64,000 nt of DNA from Paenisporosarcina sp. FSL H8-0542. Its GTDB lineage: Bacteria; Bacillota; Bacilli; Bacillales_A; Planococcaceae. Within the stretch, counting starts at the first letter, position 1; the number at the start of each line of letters is the position of its first letter. The position numbers and the translations under genes were made by a program. The stretch spans positions 3,131,001 through 3,195,000 of the forward strand of contig NZ_CP152050.1 of assembly GCF_038632915.1 (NCBI RefSeq), in the 5' to 3' direction. The notes under the pieces are model-generated. The model had not been told where the DNA came from and made no database searches. It was given only the letters and a program-made list of their open reading frames with translations. Positions 23,524 to 31,258 of this stretch are shown here, piece after piece.

Positions 23524-24627
23524 TTATTTCAATGCACCAGCACTCAGAATTGTTGTTTCGGCTTTAATTTCAAATTCAGCTTTGGCCATTAATTGTTGGG
23601 TCAAATCACTGGGCCAATCTCCCTTATAACGCATACGCATAGTCTCAAACAACCCAGTAGGCTCAATCGATAATTGCCGACATTTTTCCAACAGAATTCG
23701 CACATCTTTCTCAATACTTTTACTTACCTCTTTTTCGAGATTTGCCAATTCATGATCGTTCGCCAGATTTTTCCCGCCTTCGTATTCACTTAAATTCCCT
23801 TCAAATTCCATGGTAATAAAGACCTTCGGTGAATTAAAGTTTTGATTGGTCTTAATTTTAGCTTTCGATTTAATAAATTCCAAAGCAACTTTCTCTTTTT
23901 CATCATTATCGAGAGTGGTGGTAAGTACAGAGAGCTTCTTCTGTCCACGCAGTATTTGTATGGCCTTCCCTTCTTGTTGTGTAAACATGGTTACCATCTC
24001 TCCATCAGCAAATACAGCAATTCCTTTAATATGGATGATGCCTTCTTTATATTCGACATAAGGGGCAATTGAATCCAGCAGTGGATTCGTTTCGTCATAG
24101 ACAAAGTCATGAATCGTTGTGAACGGACTAAAGTACGTATATTGTCTTGGTTGGAATAAATTGTTGAGATAGACACTTGTATTCTGTTTATCGGGATAAT
24201 CTTTCCTCAATAATTCTTCGGCCGAATCTTTAACTACAGCCACAAAAGTGTTCGATCGCACTTCCGTATCCTTATATAAAAACTCTACCATTTCTTTCAT
24301 TTGACCTTTTTCAGCAAATTCTTCACTGAATAAGGCGACACGAAGTTGTTCCAAAGTAACGGCTTTATCTGCTTTGGATGCGATTTCAACCAGCCCTTTA
24401 TGGAGCATGTCTGTTTCTACTGTAATTGCTTGTGTATGCTTCATGGCTTCTGTGGCAGGCTGGGGCATGATAACGGTTATTTTCATTTTATCCTCATCAA
24501 TATAATCGAAAGCTATGACACTGATCATCCCCAATCTCTCCAGGGAGGGTTGAGAACCTTGCTCAGTAGAACAGCCACTCAGCAAGAGAAGGAGAGAAAC
24601 CACAAATAGCATCAGGTAATTTTTCAT
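23524..24627 (-). CDS. gerAC: Spore germination lipoprotein, Ger(x)C family
   Basis: About 367 residues. Signal peptide with lipobox LLSGC, then the GerAC architecture: LERLGMISVIAFDYIDEDK, VTLEQLRVALFSEEFAEKG, a central IKGIAVFADGEMV domain and the C-terminal DVRILLEKCRQLSIEPTGLFETMRMRY helix-strand module. GerC subunits are outer-face lipoproteins of nutrient receptor complexes in the spore inner membrane. ATG 24627 overlaps the stop of gerAB by four bases. The longer frame upstream carries no signal peptide and is rejected. Confidence 0.93.
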   Translation of the reverse strand: MKNYLMLFVVSLLLLLSGCSTEQGSQPSLERLGMISVIAFDYIDEDKMKITVIMPQPATEAMKHTQAITVETDMLHKGLVEIASKADKAVTLEQLRVALFSEEFAEKGQMKEMVEFLYKDTEVRSNTFVAVVKDSAEELLRKDYPDKQNTSVYLNNLFQPRQYTYFSPFTTIHDFVYDETNPLLDSIAPYVEYKEGIIHIKGIAVFADGEMVTMFTQQEGKAIQILRGQKKLSVLTTTLDNDEKEKVALEFIKSKAKIKTNQNFNSPKVFITMEFEGNLSEYEGGKNLANDHELANLEKEVSKSIEKDVRILLEKCRQLSIEPTGLFETMRMRYKGDWPSDLTQQLMAKAEFEIKAETTILSAGALK

Positions 24628-25715
24628 TTCTTCGCCTCTTTCTTCTTCCTTCTGACCAAATGCAACAGGCATAACAGGATGGGCCATAATATTAGGCCGT
24701 AACTCACATAGAATATTTTTTCATATAATGCTTTCCTCATCAGCTGTGAAATCGGGAGATTGATTATGATATACGTCATCACAGCCATGACATAAATATG
24801 ATATTGACTGTTTTTATTGCGGACAGAGTCCATCCCTTTCTTTGCTGTCCATAAATAAGCGCCAGCCGTCGTTAAGATTAAAAATACCCAAATGGTAATA
24901 CCAAACGTATCGATTCGCTCGACAAACGCTAAGTCCACAGCCTGGAACAGTTTAAGTACAGGAAAGAGCACATGTTCAAGCTGCCATTCCGAAAAATACA
25001 TAACGCCTACAATGGTGACCGCCAAATAAAAAGAGGTCGTCAGCCAAATGCCAATGGAAGCATGTTTGAAAGCTTTTTCTGGTTTACGTATATAAGGAAA
25101 ATAAAACATGATCAATTCATACCCTACCAATGTGTTGTAGCCTTTTTTGGTTGCATCCCAGAATTCCGATGCCGTGAAATTAAAAAGAGGCAATAGATGG
25201 CGGATTTCTCCCTCTGCAATGCCCCATCGCAAAAAATAGATCATCCATCCCGTTAAAAAGAACGTCAGTATACAAAACCTGGCAAGTGACTTGATGCCCC
25301 CTTTAATGATGAACACTGTCAACAAGATGAACAAAATTAAATGTCCTGTCATCAACCGCCCGGGCAAAGCAGTGCTTTGGATGAGATCCAGGTAATTTTG
25401 AATGACCGCAGCAAAAAGCACAGTGGCATACAAAATCAACAAACTATTTAATGTCTTCCCAATCCATTTTCCGAACAATTTTTCATGAATGTCAAACAAG
25501 TCATCATCTTTGTACTGCAAGGCCAACCAAATTATGGGGATGAGTGTTGCATTTGCAACTAGTCCAAAAAGAACAGGCAACCACCATTGACCATAGCCAA
25601 CGGGACTCAAAGAGTTATTCAGGGACAACAAACCCATGCCTACCATGATATTTTGCACTAGGAAAACTACGTGGTACCCATTCAACACCTTCTTTTTAGT
25701 TACATCCACATTCAA
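24624..25715 (-). CDS. gerAB: Endospore germination permease, GerAB family
   Basis: 363 residues, ten predicted membrane segments, APC-superfamily fold. Family cues are GMGLLSLNNSLSPVGYGQWWLPVLFGL near the N-terminus and GYNTLVGYELIMFYFPYIRKPEKAFKHA in the centre. This subunit forms the ligand-binding transmembrane part of the receptor. Middle gene of the operon, eight bases after gerAA and overlapping gerAC. Confidence 0.93.
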   Translation of the reverse strand: MNVDVTKKKVLNGYHVVFLVQNIMVGMGLLSLNNSLSPVGYGQWWLPVLFGLVANATLIPIIWLALQYKDDDLFDIHEKLFGKWIGKTLNSLLILYATVLFAAVIQNYLDLIQSTALPGRLMTGHLILFILLTVFIIKGGIKSLARFCILTFFLTGWMIYFLRWGIAEGEIRHLLPLFNFTASEFWDATKKGYNTLVGYELIMFYFPYIRKPEKAFKHASIGIWLTTSFYLAVTIVGVMYFSEWQLEHVLFPVLKLFQAVDLAFVERIDTFGITIWVFLILTTAGAYLWTAKKGMDSVRNKNSQYHIYVMAVMTYIIINLPISQLMRKALYEKIFYVSYGLILWPILLCLLHLVRRKKKEAKK

Positions 25716-25723
25716 TCACCCTT

Positions 25724-27247
25724 CTATTTTGTAGGCTTATTCACTTTCTTAGCTCTAGACATGCCTGTTCTCTTTTGGAGAAACGCCAATGGAAAACGAA
25801 CAATGCTGTCTCTCAGGTCAGACCATGAGCGCGGTATCACTGGCGTCATATATGGTGTGCCGAGTGATGTTAAATTCAGTAAGTGGTTGAATAACCAGGC
25901 AAGAGCCAGCATTTGACCAAGCAAACCAAATAATCCTGCTGCCAAAATGAAAATGTATCGAACAAATCGACTGGCATTGCTCATGAGGAAATTTGGCATC
26001 AGGAATGACAATAAAGCGGAAACCGCTACAAGCACAATGAGTGTATTACTGACAAGTCCTGCTTCAACTGCTGCCGTCCCTATAACGATACCGCCTACAA
26101 TACCAATTGTTTGACCAATTTTTGTAGGCATCCGCGATCCGGCTTCTCTCAGAATCTCAATTACCAATTCAATGAACAACACTTCAATCACAGGAGGAAA
26201 TGGCACTCTGCTTCTAGATTCCTGGATCATGATTAATAGTTCAAATGGAAGAATGCCTGGATGATAGGAAAGAGCCGAGATATACATAGGTGTAAGCATA
26301 ATGGTAATAAAGAATCCTGTGAATCGTAATATACGCAAAAGAGTAGCTGTGGTCCACCGGTTATAAAAGTCTTCAGATGAATTGAACATTTCGATAAATG
26401 ATGAAGGACAAACCATTACAGTTTGACTATTTTCCATTGCAATAACAATTCGCCCATCAAGTAGTGAGCCGACAGCAACATCCGGTCTGGACGTTGCACC
26501 ATATTGGGGAAATGGGGAAAAGGGATTGTCTTCTACCAATTGTTTAAGCATGGTGATATCCAGAAAACCCGTGTAATCCAGCTTTTCGATGCGGTCCTGA
26601 ATTCGCTGAAGGTTTTCATCATTCACAAGATGTTCAATATACATAACCGATATTTTTGTATTCGTTTCCGTCCCGATTGTATATTCTTTACTTTTCAATC
26701 CCGTTTGCTGAATTCTTCTTTTTATTAAAGATAAGTTTGTGTTCAAGGATTCTGTAAATGCATCTTGTGGTCCAATTACGCTGGACTCCATTTCCGAGCT
26801 GGAAATGGCTCGTACTGGAGGACTGAATGTTTGAGCTTTTAAATATTGTAGTTTGTCATGATGATAGATAACCGTATTGCCATTGACAATGGACATAAGT
26901 ATCTTTTGCTTATTCCAACCTTCCATTGCATCAAAAGACTTCAAGACTTCTCCCTGATCATTAACTAGCGGCAGGATGATGGCTTTATGTAAAATCAACG
27001 GATCAATCAGCGTGCTCAAATAGACAACTGTAACAAGACCTTCTTTTGTTTGATAATCTTTGAAAACTGCATCATCAATATCTTTGAGCTCGTCTTTAAT
27101 AGATGCTAGGGAAACAGGTTTCAATTCAGGTTGTGTTGGTGTTGGTGTTGGTGATTGTGATTGTGATTGAGGTTGAGGTTGAGGTTGAGATGATAACTTG
27201 TTTTTGCTCTCTACAACCACTTGCCGTGCACGTTTCCATATTTTCAT
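25724..27247 (-). CDS. gerAA: Spore germination receptor subunit, GerAA family
   Basis: 507 residues. Cytoplasmic N-terminal domain (VTVVYLSTLIDPLILHKAIILPL) and a membrane half with SRPDVAVGSLLDGRIVIAMENSQTVMVCPS and VPFPPVIEVLFIELVIEILREAGSRMPTKIGQTIGIVGG, hallmarks of GerA subunits that form the receptor's ion-conducting oligomer. Residues about 20-40 are a Gln/Pro/Ser/Thr linker encoded by hexanucleotide repeats, which is unusual and may vary in length between strains. First gene of the operon; expected to be expressed in the forespore, though I see only a weak sigma-G-like promoter. Confidence 0.93.
   Translation of the reverse strand: MKIWKRARQVVVESKNKLSSQPQPQPQSQSQSPTPTPTQPELKPVSLASIKDELKDIDDAVFKDYQTKEGLVTVVYLSTLIDPLILHKAIILPLVNDQGEVLKSFDAMEGWNKQKILMSIVNGNTVIYHHDKLQYLKAQTFSPPVRAISSSEMESSVIGPQDAFTESLNTNLSLIKRRIQQTGLKSKEYTIGTETNTKISVMYIEHLVNDENLQRIQDRIEKLDYTGFLDITMLKQLVEDNPFSPFPQYGATSRPDVAVGSLLDGRIVIAMENSQTVMVCPSSFIEMFNSSEDFYNRWTTATLLRILRFTGFFITIMLTPMYISALSYHPGILPFELLIMIQESRSRVPFPPVIEVLFIELVIEILREAGSRMPTKIGQTIGIVGGIVIGTAAVEAGLVSNTLIVLVAVSALLSFLMPNFLMSNASRFVRYIFILAAGLFGLLGQMLALAWLFNHLLNLTSLGTPYMTPVIPRSWSDLRDSIVRFPLAFLQKRTGMSRAKKVNKPTK
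27131..27190 (-). repeat. Hexanucleotide microsatellite inside gerAA
   Basis: Three successive blocks of about three 6-bp units each on the plus strand: GTTGGT, GATTGT, then GAGGTT. They encode the PQPQPQ / SQSQS / PTPTPT linker of GerAA. Six-base units keep the frame when copy number changes. Confidence 0.8.
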
Positions 27248-27334
27248 CCGATCACTTCCCTTTACATTGGAGGCATTTCTATTTGATGTAAGTCTTGACT
27301 ACTGAAGGAAAGTTTATTCGAAACAACGTAAGTG

Positions 27335-27379
27335 TTGACATACACAGCAAATTCCCGTAAACTAACTTACATAAAGTAA
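27335..27379 (+). promoter_or_regulatory. Promoter and possible operator of catE
   Basis: TTGACA (27335-27340), 17-bp spacer, TAAACT (27358-27363), a good sigma-A promoter. Directly after the -10 lies TTAC-ataaa-GTAA (27367-27379), an inverted repeat placed where a repressor such as a YodB/CatR-type MarR protein would block transcription. The assignment to that regulator is inference. Confidence 0.55.
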
Positions 27380-27415
27380 CTAGCTTTTAAAATGTAACCG
27401 AAAAGGAGAATGATT

Positions 27416-28270
27416 ATGACATTCCATCAACATCCAACCACTTATACAAAGCATGTCCAATTACAAGTAGCGGACTTATCTCGCTCTACTATTTTTTACG
27501 AAAACATATTGGGACTTCGTATTTTGGTTCAAACAAAATCAATTGTCAGTTTTACTACTAACGGACAAGATGCTATCTTAACAATTGAACAACCTATAGA
27601 AGTCAGCAACCACCCCACAAACGCTGCAGGACTGTACCATATGGCCTTGCTACTGCCTTCCAAGAAAGAACTAGGAATCGTTTTCAATCATATTCGCAGC
27701 ACCGGTTATCCGTTTAGCGGAGCGTCCGATCACATGGTGAGCGAAGCGCTTTACTTGAATGATATAGATGGAAACGGCATTGAGCTCTATTACGACCGTA
27801 GCCCTGATGTGTGGAAATGGCAACGTGACATGGTTGAAATGACCATCGATCCACTTGATATTCAGAGTCTTGTGGCAAGTGCAGAGCAGACACCATTCAA
27901 TGGCATGCCTGAAGGAACCGTTATGGGTCACGTTCACCTCCGTGTCGCAGATCTCGATGAAGCAGAAACGTTTTATGTAAAAGGATTAGGATTCGATGTT
28001 GTGAATCGTTATGGAACACAAGCATTGTTCATATCTTCAAACGGCTACCATCATCATATTGCTCTTAATACATGGGGAAACCCTAGTTCGATTAAACGCA
28101 CGGAACAAACACTTGGAATGAAAAGTTTTTCAATCGTTTATCCAAGTGAAGAAGCAAGACAAAAAGTTGTTGCACAATTAAAAGAAATCGGTGCAACCGT
28201 TTCAGTTCAAAGTGATTATGTAAGTGTGATAGATCCATCCGGTATTGAAGTTCAATTGTTTATCGCATAA
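27416..28270 (+). CDS. catE: Catechol-2,3-dioxygenase (extradiol), CatE
   Basis: About 284 residues, matching Bacillus CatE. Two VOC modules: KHVQLQVADLSRSTIFYENILGLRI ... MALLLPSKKELGIVF ... DIDGNGIELYYDRS, and GHVHLRVADLDEAETFYVKGLGFDV ... HHHIALNTWG ... IDPSGIEVQLF. The His of GHVHL, the His of YHHHIAL and the Glu of GIEVQ are the Fe(II) ligands. It opens catechols, protecting against quinone stress. AAGGAG is 7 nt before ATG 27416. Confidence 0.92.
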   Translation: MTFHQHPTTYTKHVQLQVADLSRSTIFYENILGLRILVQTKSIVSFTTNGQDAILTIEQPIEVSNHPTNAAGLYHMALLLPSKKELGIVFNHIRSTGYPFSGASDHMVSEALYLNDIDGNGIELYYDRSPDVWKWQRDMVEMTIDPLDIQSLVASAEQTPFNGMPEGTVMGHVHLRVADLDEAETFYVKGLGFDVVNRYGTQALFISSNGYHHHIALNTWGNPSSIKRTEQTLGMKSFSIVYPSEEARQKVVAQLKEIGATVSVQSDYVSVIDPSGIEVQLFIA

Positions 28271-28304
28271 TTAAAGTCCCAAATAGAGAAACAAGTCGAT
28301 ACGA

Positions 28305-28364
28305 TACGACAAAAAGCCAAACCTAAACGGAAAACTTCCGAATATGTTTGGCTTTTTGTCTATG
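28305..28364 (+). terminator. Rho-independent terminator
   Basis: 15-bp outer stem GACAAAAAGCCAAAC / GTTTGGCTTTTTGTC (28308-28322 / 28346-28360) with an inner CGGAA / TTCCG hairpin. Confidence 0.9.
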
Positions 28365-28493
28365 ATCAAATTTATCACAAAATCCATAAAAATCATCATA
28401 CACACAAGTGTCTCATCTGGATGAAACAATTAATTCCATATTAAAAGTCAATGAATTACTTGAACAATCAAATTTGAGAGTTCCATAACCTAA

Positions 28494-28520
28494 ACATTCA
28501 TTTCAAACTTGCATAAATTA
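28494..28520 (+). promoter_or_regulatory. Sigma-K-like mother-cell promoter
   Basis: AC (28494-28495), a 16-bp spacer, then CATAAATTA (28512-28520), fitting the sigma-K consensus AC-N16-CATANNNTA. It stands 30 bp before the start of a Tyr/Pro-rich gene. An identical layout precedes the gene at 34610. Confidence 0.6.
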
Positions 28521-28550
28521 GAAAGATTTTATAATGAGGAGTGTAGTTAA

Positions 28551-28736
28551 ATGGTTATGCCATTCGGAAGAGATGAAAGTCCACGTTCGCGACAACGTTT
28601 CCCAAGTTTCCCAAGACCCCGAAGATTCCCTAGGTATCCGTTTTATCCGTACTATCCGTTTTATCCGTATTATCCATTTTATCCTTATTATCCTTACTAT
28701 CCTTATTACCCGGGATATGGAGGGTACGGTTATTAA
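28551..28736 (+). CDS. Small Tyr/Pro-rich repeat protein, probable spore-surface component
   Basis: 61 residues. A basic N-terminal part (RSRQRFPSFPRPRRFPRY) is followed by tandem PFYPYYP / PYYPYYP units and a GYGGYGY tail. No signal peptide or membrane segment. Tyr/Pro-rich proteins of this kind are often crosslinked into spore coat or crust; the sigma-K-like promoter upstream supports a mother-cell, late-sporulation role. GAGGAG is 9 nt before ATG 28551. The DNA encodes the repeats with near-identical TATCC units, so copy number may vary. Confidence 0.78.
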   Translation: MVMPFGRDESPRSRQRFPSFPRPRRFPRYPFYPYYPFYPYYPFYPYYPYYPYYPGYGGYGY

Positions 28737-28856
28737 CAATTATTAAATGTTCATGAAATACACTTGATACTTTGGAAGAATTCTACTCTCTATGTCACAA
28801 AGTATGTACTCAAATAGGTAATTGAATGATTTACAGTGGGATTATTGTACAATTTA

Positions 28857-28899
28857 AAAGAGATGGTGATTCCATTGTGGAATTCACCATCTCTTTTAC
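28857..28899 (-). terminator. Rho-independent terminator
   Basis: 14-bp stem AAAAGAGATGGTGA / TCACCATCTCTTTT right after the stop of the metS remnant; a retained terminator of the original gene. Confidence 0.88.
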
Positions 28900-29331
28900 T
28901 CATTTCGCGTTTAATCTAAGCTTCTCTAACTCTTCTTCGATCAGATTTACATCAATTCGTTCAAATAAAGGACTTACTTGGAAAACTTGATAAGCTACTT
29001 TTTCAATTGGCTGCCATGAAAATGGAGCCAATTGTAACATTTCATTAACTTTTTCACTGGAAAACGGCAGAAATGGCGCTAACAGTTGGGTGCAGTTAGA
29101 AATGATATGCACACAAGTAAGCAGTACGTTTTGACAGGCTTCCCGTTTTTCATGAATGGTTTTCCACGGTTGCTGGGCGTCGAAGTATTTATTTCCAAAG
29201 CGGATTGTTTCAAAGATGACTTCAATCGCTTGTTTAATACGTCCGTTTTCAATGAGTAGCCCGACTTCATCGTATTTCGTTTTATTAGTGAAAGTTTCTT
29301 TTTTAGTGACACTATTGTTATACTTTTCCCA
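28900..29331 (-). pseudogene. C-terminal remnant of a methionyl-tRNA synthetase gene
   Basis: A 143-codon frame with no initiation region: a TGA lies directly upstream (29332-29334), and the first recognisable residues are WEKYNNSVTKKETFTNKTKYDEVG. It continues through the anticodon-binding helices, ENGRIKQAIEVIFETIRFGNKYFDAQQPW, and ends NCTQLLAPFLPFSSEKVNEML..PLFERID, the MetRS C-terminal domain. The Rossmann catalytic half (HIGH and KMSKS) is absent. The remnant stops 42 bp short of the divergent MFS start, so loss of the 5' part may date from acquisition of that gene. A functional metS must exist elsewhere. Confidence 0.85.
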
Positions 29332-29373
29332 TCACAGATTTTTCATATTTTTTACATAAGAGGAGCAATTAAC

Positions 29374-30873
29374 ATGATAGAACAAAGAAATTTACGCCTG
29401 GTCGTATCAGGCTTGCTTTTAGCGATTTTGATGGCTGCGATGGACAATACGATTGTTGCCACTGCACTTGGATCGATATTGGCAGACTTAGGTGGAGTCG
29501 AGAGCTACGTGTGGATTACATCAGCATATGCTGTAGCCGTCTTGGCAGGGATGCCAATTTTCGGGAAATTATCCGATATGTATGGTCGCAAACGGTTCTT
29601 CGTCTTTGGACTGGCAATTTTCCTGATTGGTTCTGCTTTATGTGGAATCGCACAATCTGTCCCTCAATTGGCTGTATACAGGGCTATTCAAGGAATCGGT
29701 GGTGGCGCATTGATGCCGATTGCTTTTACGATTGTCTTTGATATCTTCCCTCCCGAAAAACGCGGAAAAATGACTGGATTATTGGGAGCTGTATTCGGTG
29801 CTTCCAGTGTTCTCGGTCCGTTACTTGGAGCCTTTATTACCGACACAATCAGCTGGCACTGGGTGTTTTATGTGAATGTGCCAATCGGAATTGTATCTCT
29901 ATTTCTGATTCTGAAATTCTACAAAGAAACGAAGCAAAATGCAAAACTTAAGATTGATTGGCTTGGCGCCATCACCTTGATAACAGCTGTTGTCAGCCTA
30001 ATGTTTGGACTAGAGCTCGCCGGCAAAGAATTTGCCTGGAGTTCATGGCAAAGCTACACATTATTCGGGATTTTCATTGTGTTTTTGATTGTCTTCTTAT
30101 GGGCAGAAACGAAAGCATCCGAACCAATCATTTCGTTTTGGATGTTCAAAAACCGTCTGTTCGCTTCTTCACAAGTACTCGCATTTATTTTTGGTGCGAC
30201 ATTTGTCGGATTGACGATTTTCATACCTATTTTTGTTCAAGCCGTGTATGGGGGTTCCGCGACGAATGCCGGTATTATTCTGATGCCGATGTTACTTGGA
30301 TCTGTTGCCGGAAGTGCATTCGCAGGGATTGCACAAACCAAAATTTCCTATCAGAAAATAATGGCTATATCCGTAGTTTTCTACGCAATTGGAATGGCAT
30401 TCATGTCGACAATTTCTCCTGAAACAAGCCGTATTTTACTTACTTTGTATATGGTATTGGTTGGGATGGGCGTAGGGTTTTCATTTTCATTACTGCCTTC
30501 GGCGAGTATGCATAAGATGGATTATCGCCATCGCGGTTCTGCCAACTCGACAAATTCATTTTTCCGGTCATTGGGTTTGGCGCTGGGTATTACCATATTC
30601 GGGTCATTGCAGACGAAATTGATGACTAATGAAATACAAGACAAGCTTGGGGGTTCTGGTCAAGATGCATCGCAGACAATTGACAATTTACAGACCGTAT
30701 TCCAACCCGAACAACGACAGATGATTCCATCAAACATTTTGGATGTCATTATCAATGCCATGTCGAATTCCATCTCGGCTACTTTCCTTTGGTCACTCAT
30801 CCCGATTGCCATTGCAATCGTTGCTGTATATTTCATGGGGAATGAGAAGCTGGAAGTTTCAAAAGAAAAGTAA
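29374..30873 (+). CDS. MFS multidrug exporter, EmrB/QacA (DHA2) type
   Basis: 499 residues, 14 membrane segments. Motif D1 LLAILMAAMDNTIVATAL at helix 1, motif A GKLSDMYGRKRFF, motif B YRAIQGIGGGALMP and motif C GASSVLGPLLGAFI. These define proton-coupled drug exporters of the DHA2 family. GAGGAG precedes the ATG. Divergent from the metS remnant; no regulator gene is adjacent. The C-terminal region contains PSASMHKMDYRHRGSANSTNSFFRSLGLALG, the helix 11-12 region seen in this family. Confidence 0.93.
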   Translation: MIEQRNLRLVVSGLLLAILMAAMDNTIVATALGSILADLGGVESYVWITSAYAVAVLAGMPIFGKLSDMYGRKRFFVFGLAIFLIGSALCGIAQSVPQLAVYRAIQGIGGGALMPIAFTIVFDIFPPEKRGKMTGLLGAVFGASSVLGPLLGAFITDTISWHWVFYVNVPIGIVSLFLILKFYKETKQNAKLKIDWLGAITLITAVVSLMFGLELAGKEFAWSSWQSYTLFGIFIVFLIVFLWAETKASEPIISFWMFKNRLFASSQVLAFIFGATFVGLTIFIPIFVQAVYGGSATNAGIILMPMLLGSVAGSAFAGIAQTKISYQKIMAISVVFYAIGMAFMSTISPETSRILLTLYMVLVGMGVGFSFSLLPSASMHKMDYRHRGSANSTNSFFRSLGLALGITIFGSLQTKLMTNEIQDKLGGSGQDASQTIDNLQTVFQPEQRQMIPSNILDVIINAMSNSISATFLWSLIPIAIAIVAVYFMGNEKLEVSKEK

Positions 30874-30893
30874 CTGAAGACGACAATAATTAA

Positions 30894-30945
30894 AGGGCTT
30901 TTCCTCCGTCATGAATGATGATGACGGAAAAAGCCCTGTTTTTGT
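30894..30945. terminator. Rho-independent terminator
   Basis: AGGGCTTTT...CCGTCAT / ATGACGG...AAAAGCCCT stem, placed between two convergent genes. Confidence 0.85.
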
Positions 30946-30948
30946 GTA

Positions 30949-31194
30949 TTACCCCTCAACATCGACAAATAGACTGAGGAGAAATCCAGCACAAAATATT
31001 GCCAGTAAAAAAGACGGTACTGCCAGTACTATTTTCAACCACGTGGGAGTGTCCTTGAACCTGTTAAATAACCGGAAAGCAAACCACAAATGCATCCAAC
31101 TAATGATGGTACGAATGATGGCGCTTTCCATCTTCATGTCATCGAAATGAACATATCGCTGAAGATTATCCATATCAGCAAAGAGGATTCCCAT
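30949..31194 (-). CDS. Small membrane protein of unknown function
   Basis: 81 residues from the first ATG, with two hydrophobic segments (WMHLWFAFRLF and LKIVLAVPSFLLAIFCAGFLLSLFV). In frame upstream the codons read FQIFRLLFFITALAF, a further plausible helix, back to a TAG seven codons before it, but there is no ATG, GTG or TTG there. Either translation starts at the first ATG or the true start codon is non-standard or lost. Lies just after recQ on the same strand. Confidence 0.5.
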   Translation of the reverse strand: MGILFADMDNLQRYVHFDDMKMESAIIRTIISWMHLWFAFRLFNRFKDTPTWLKIVLAVPSFLLAIFCAGFLLSLFVDVEG

Positions 31195-31258
31195 AAAAGC
31201 TAGTGCAGTTATGAAAAAGAGTAGACGAAAAATCTGAAATGATCTAAAATCCTAGGTC

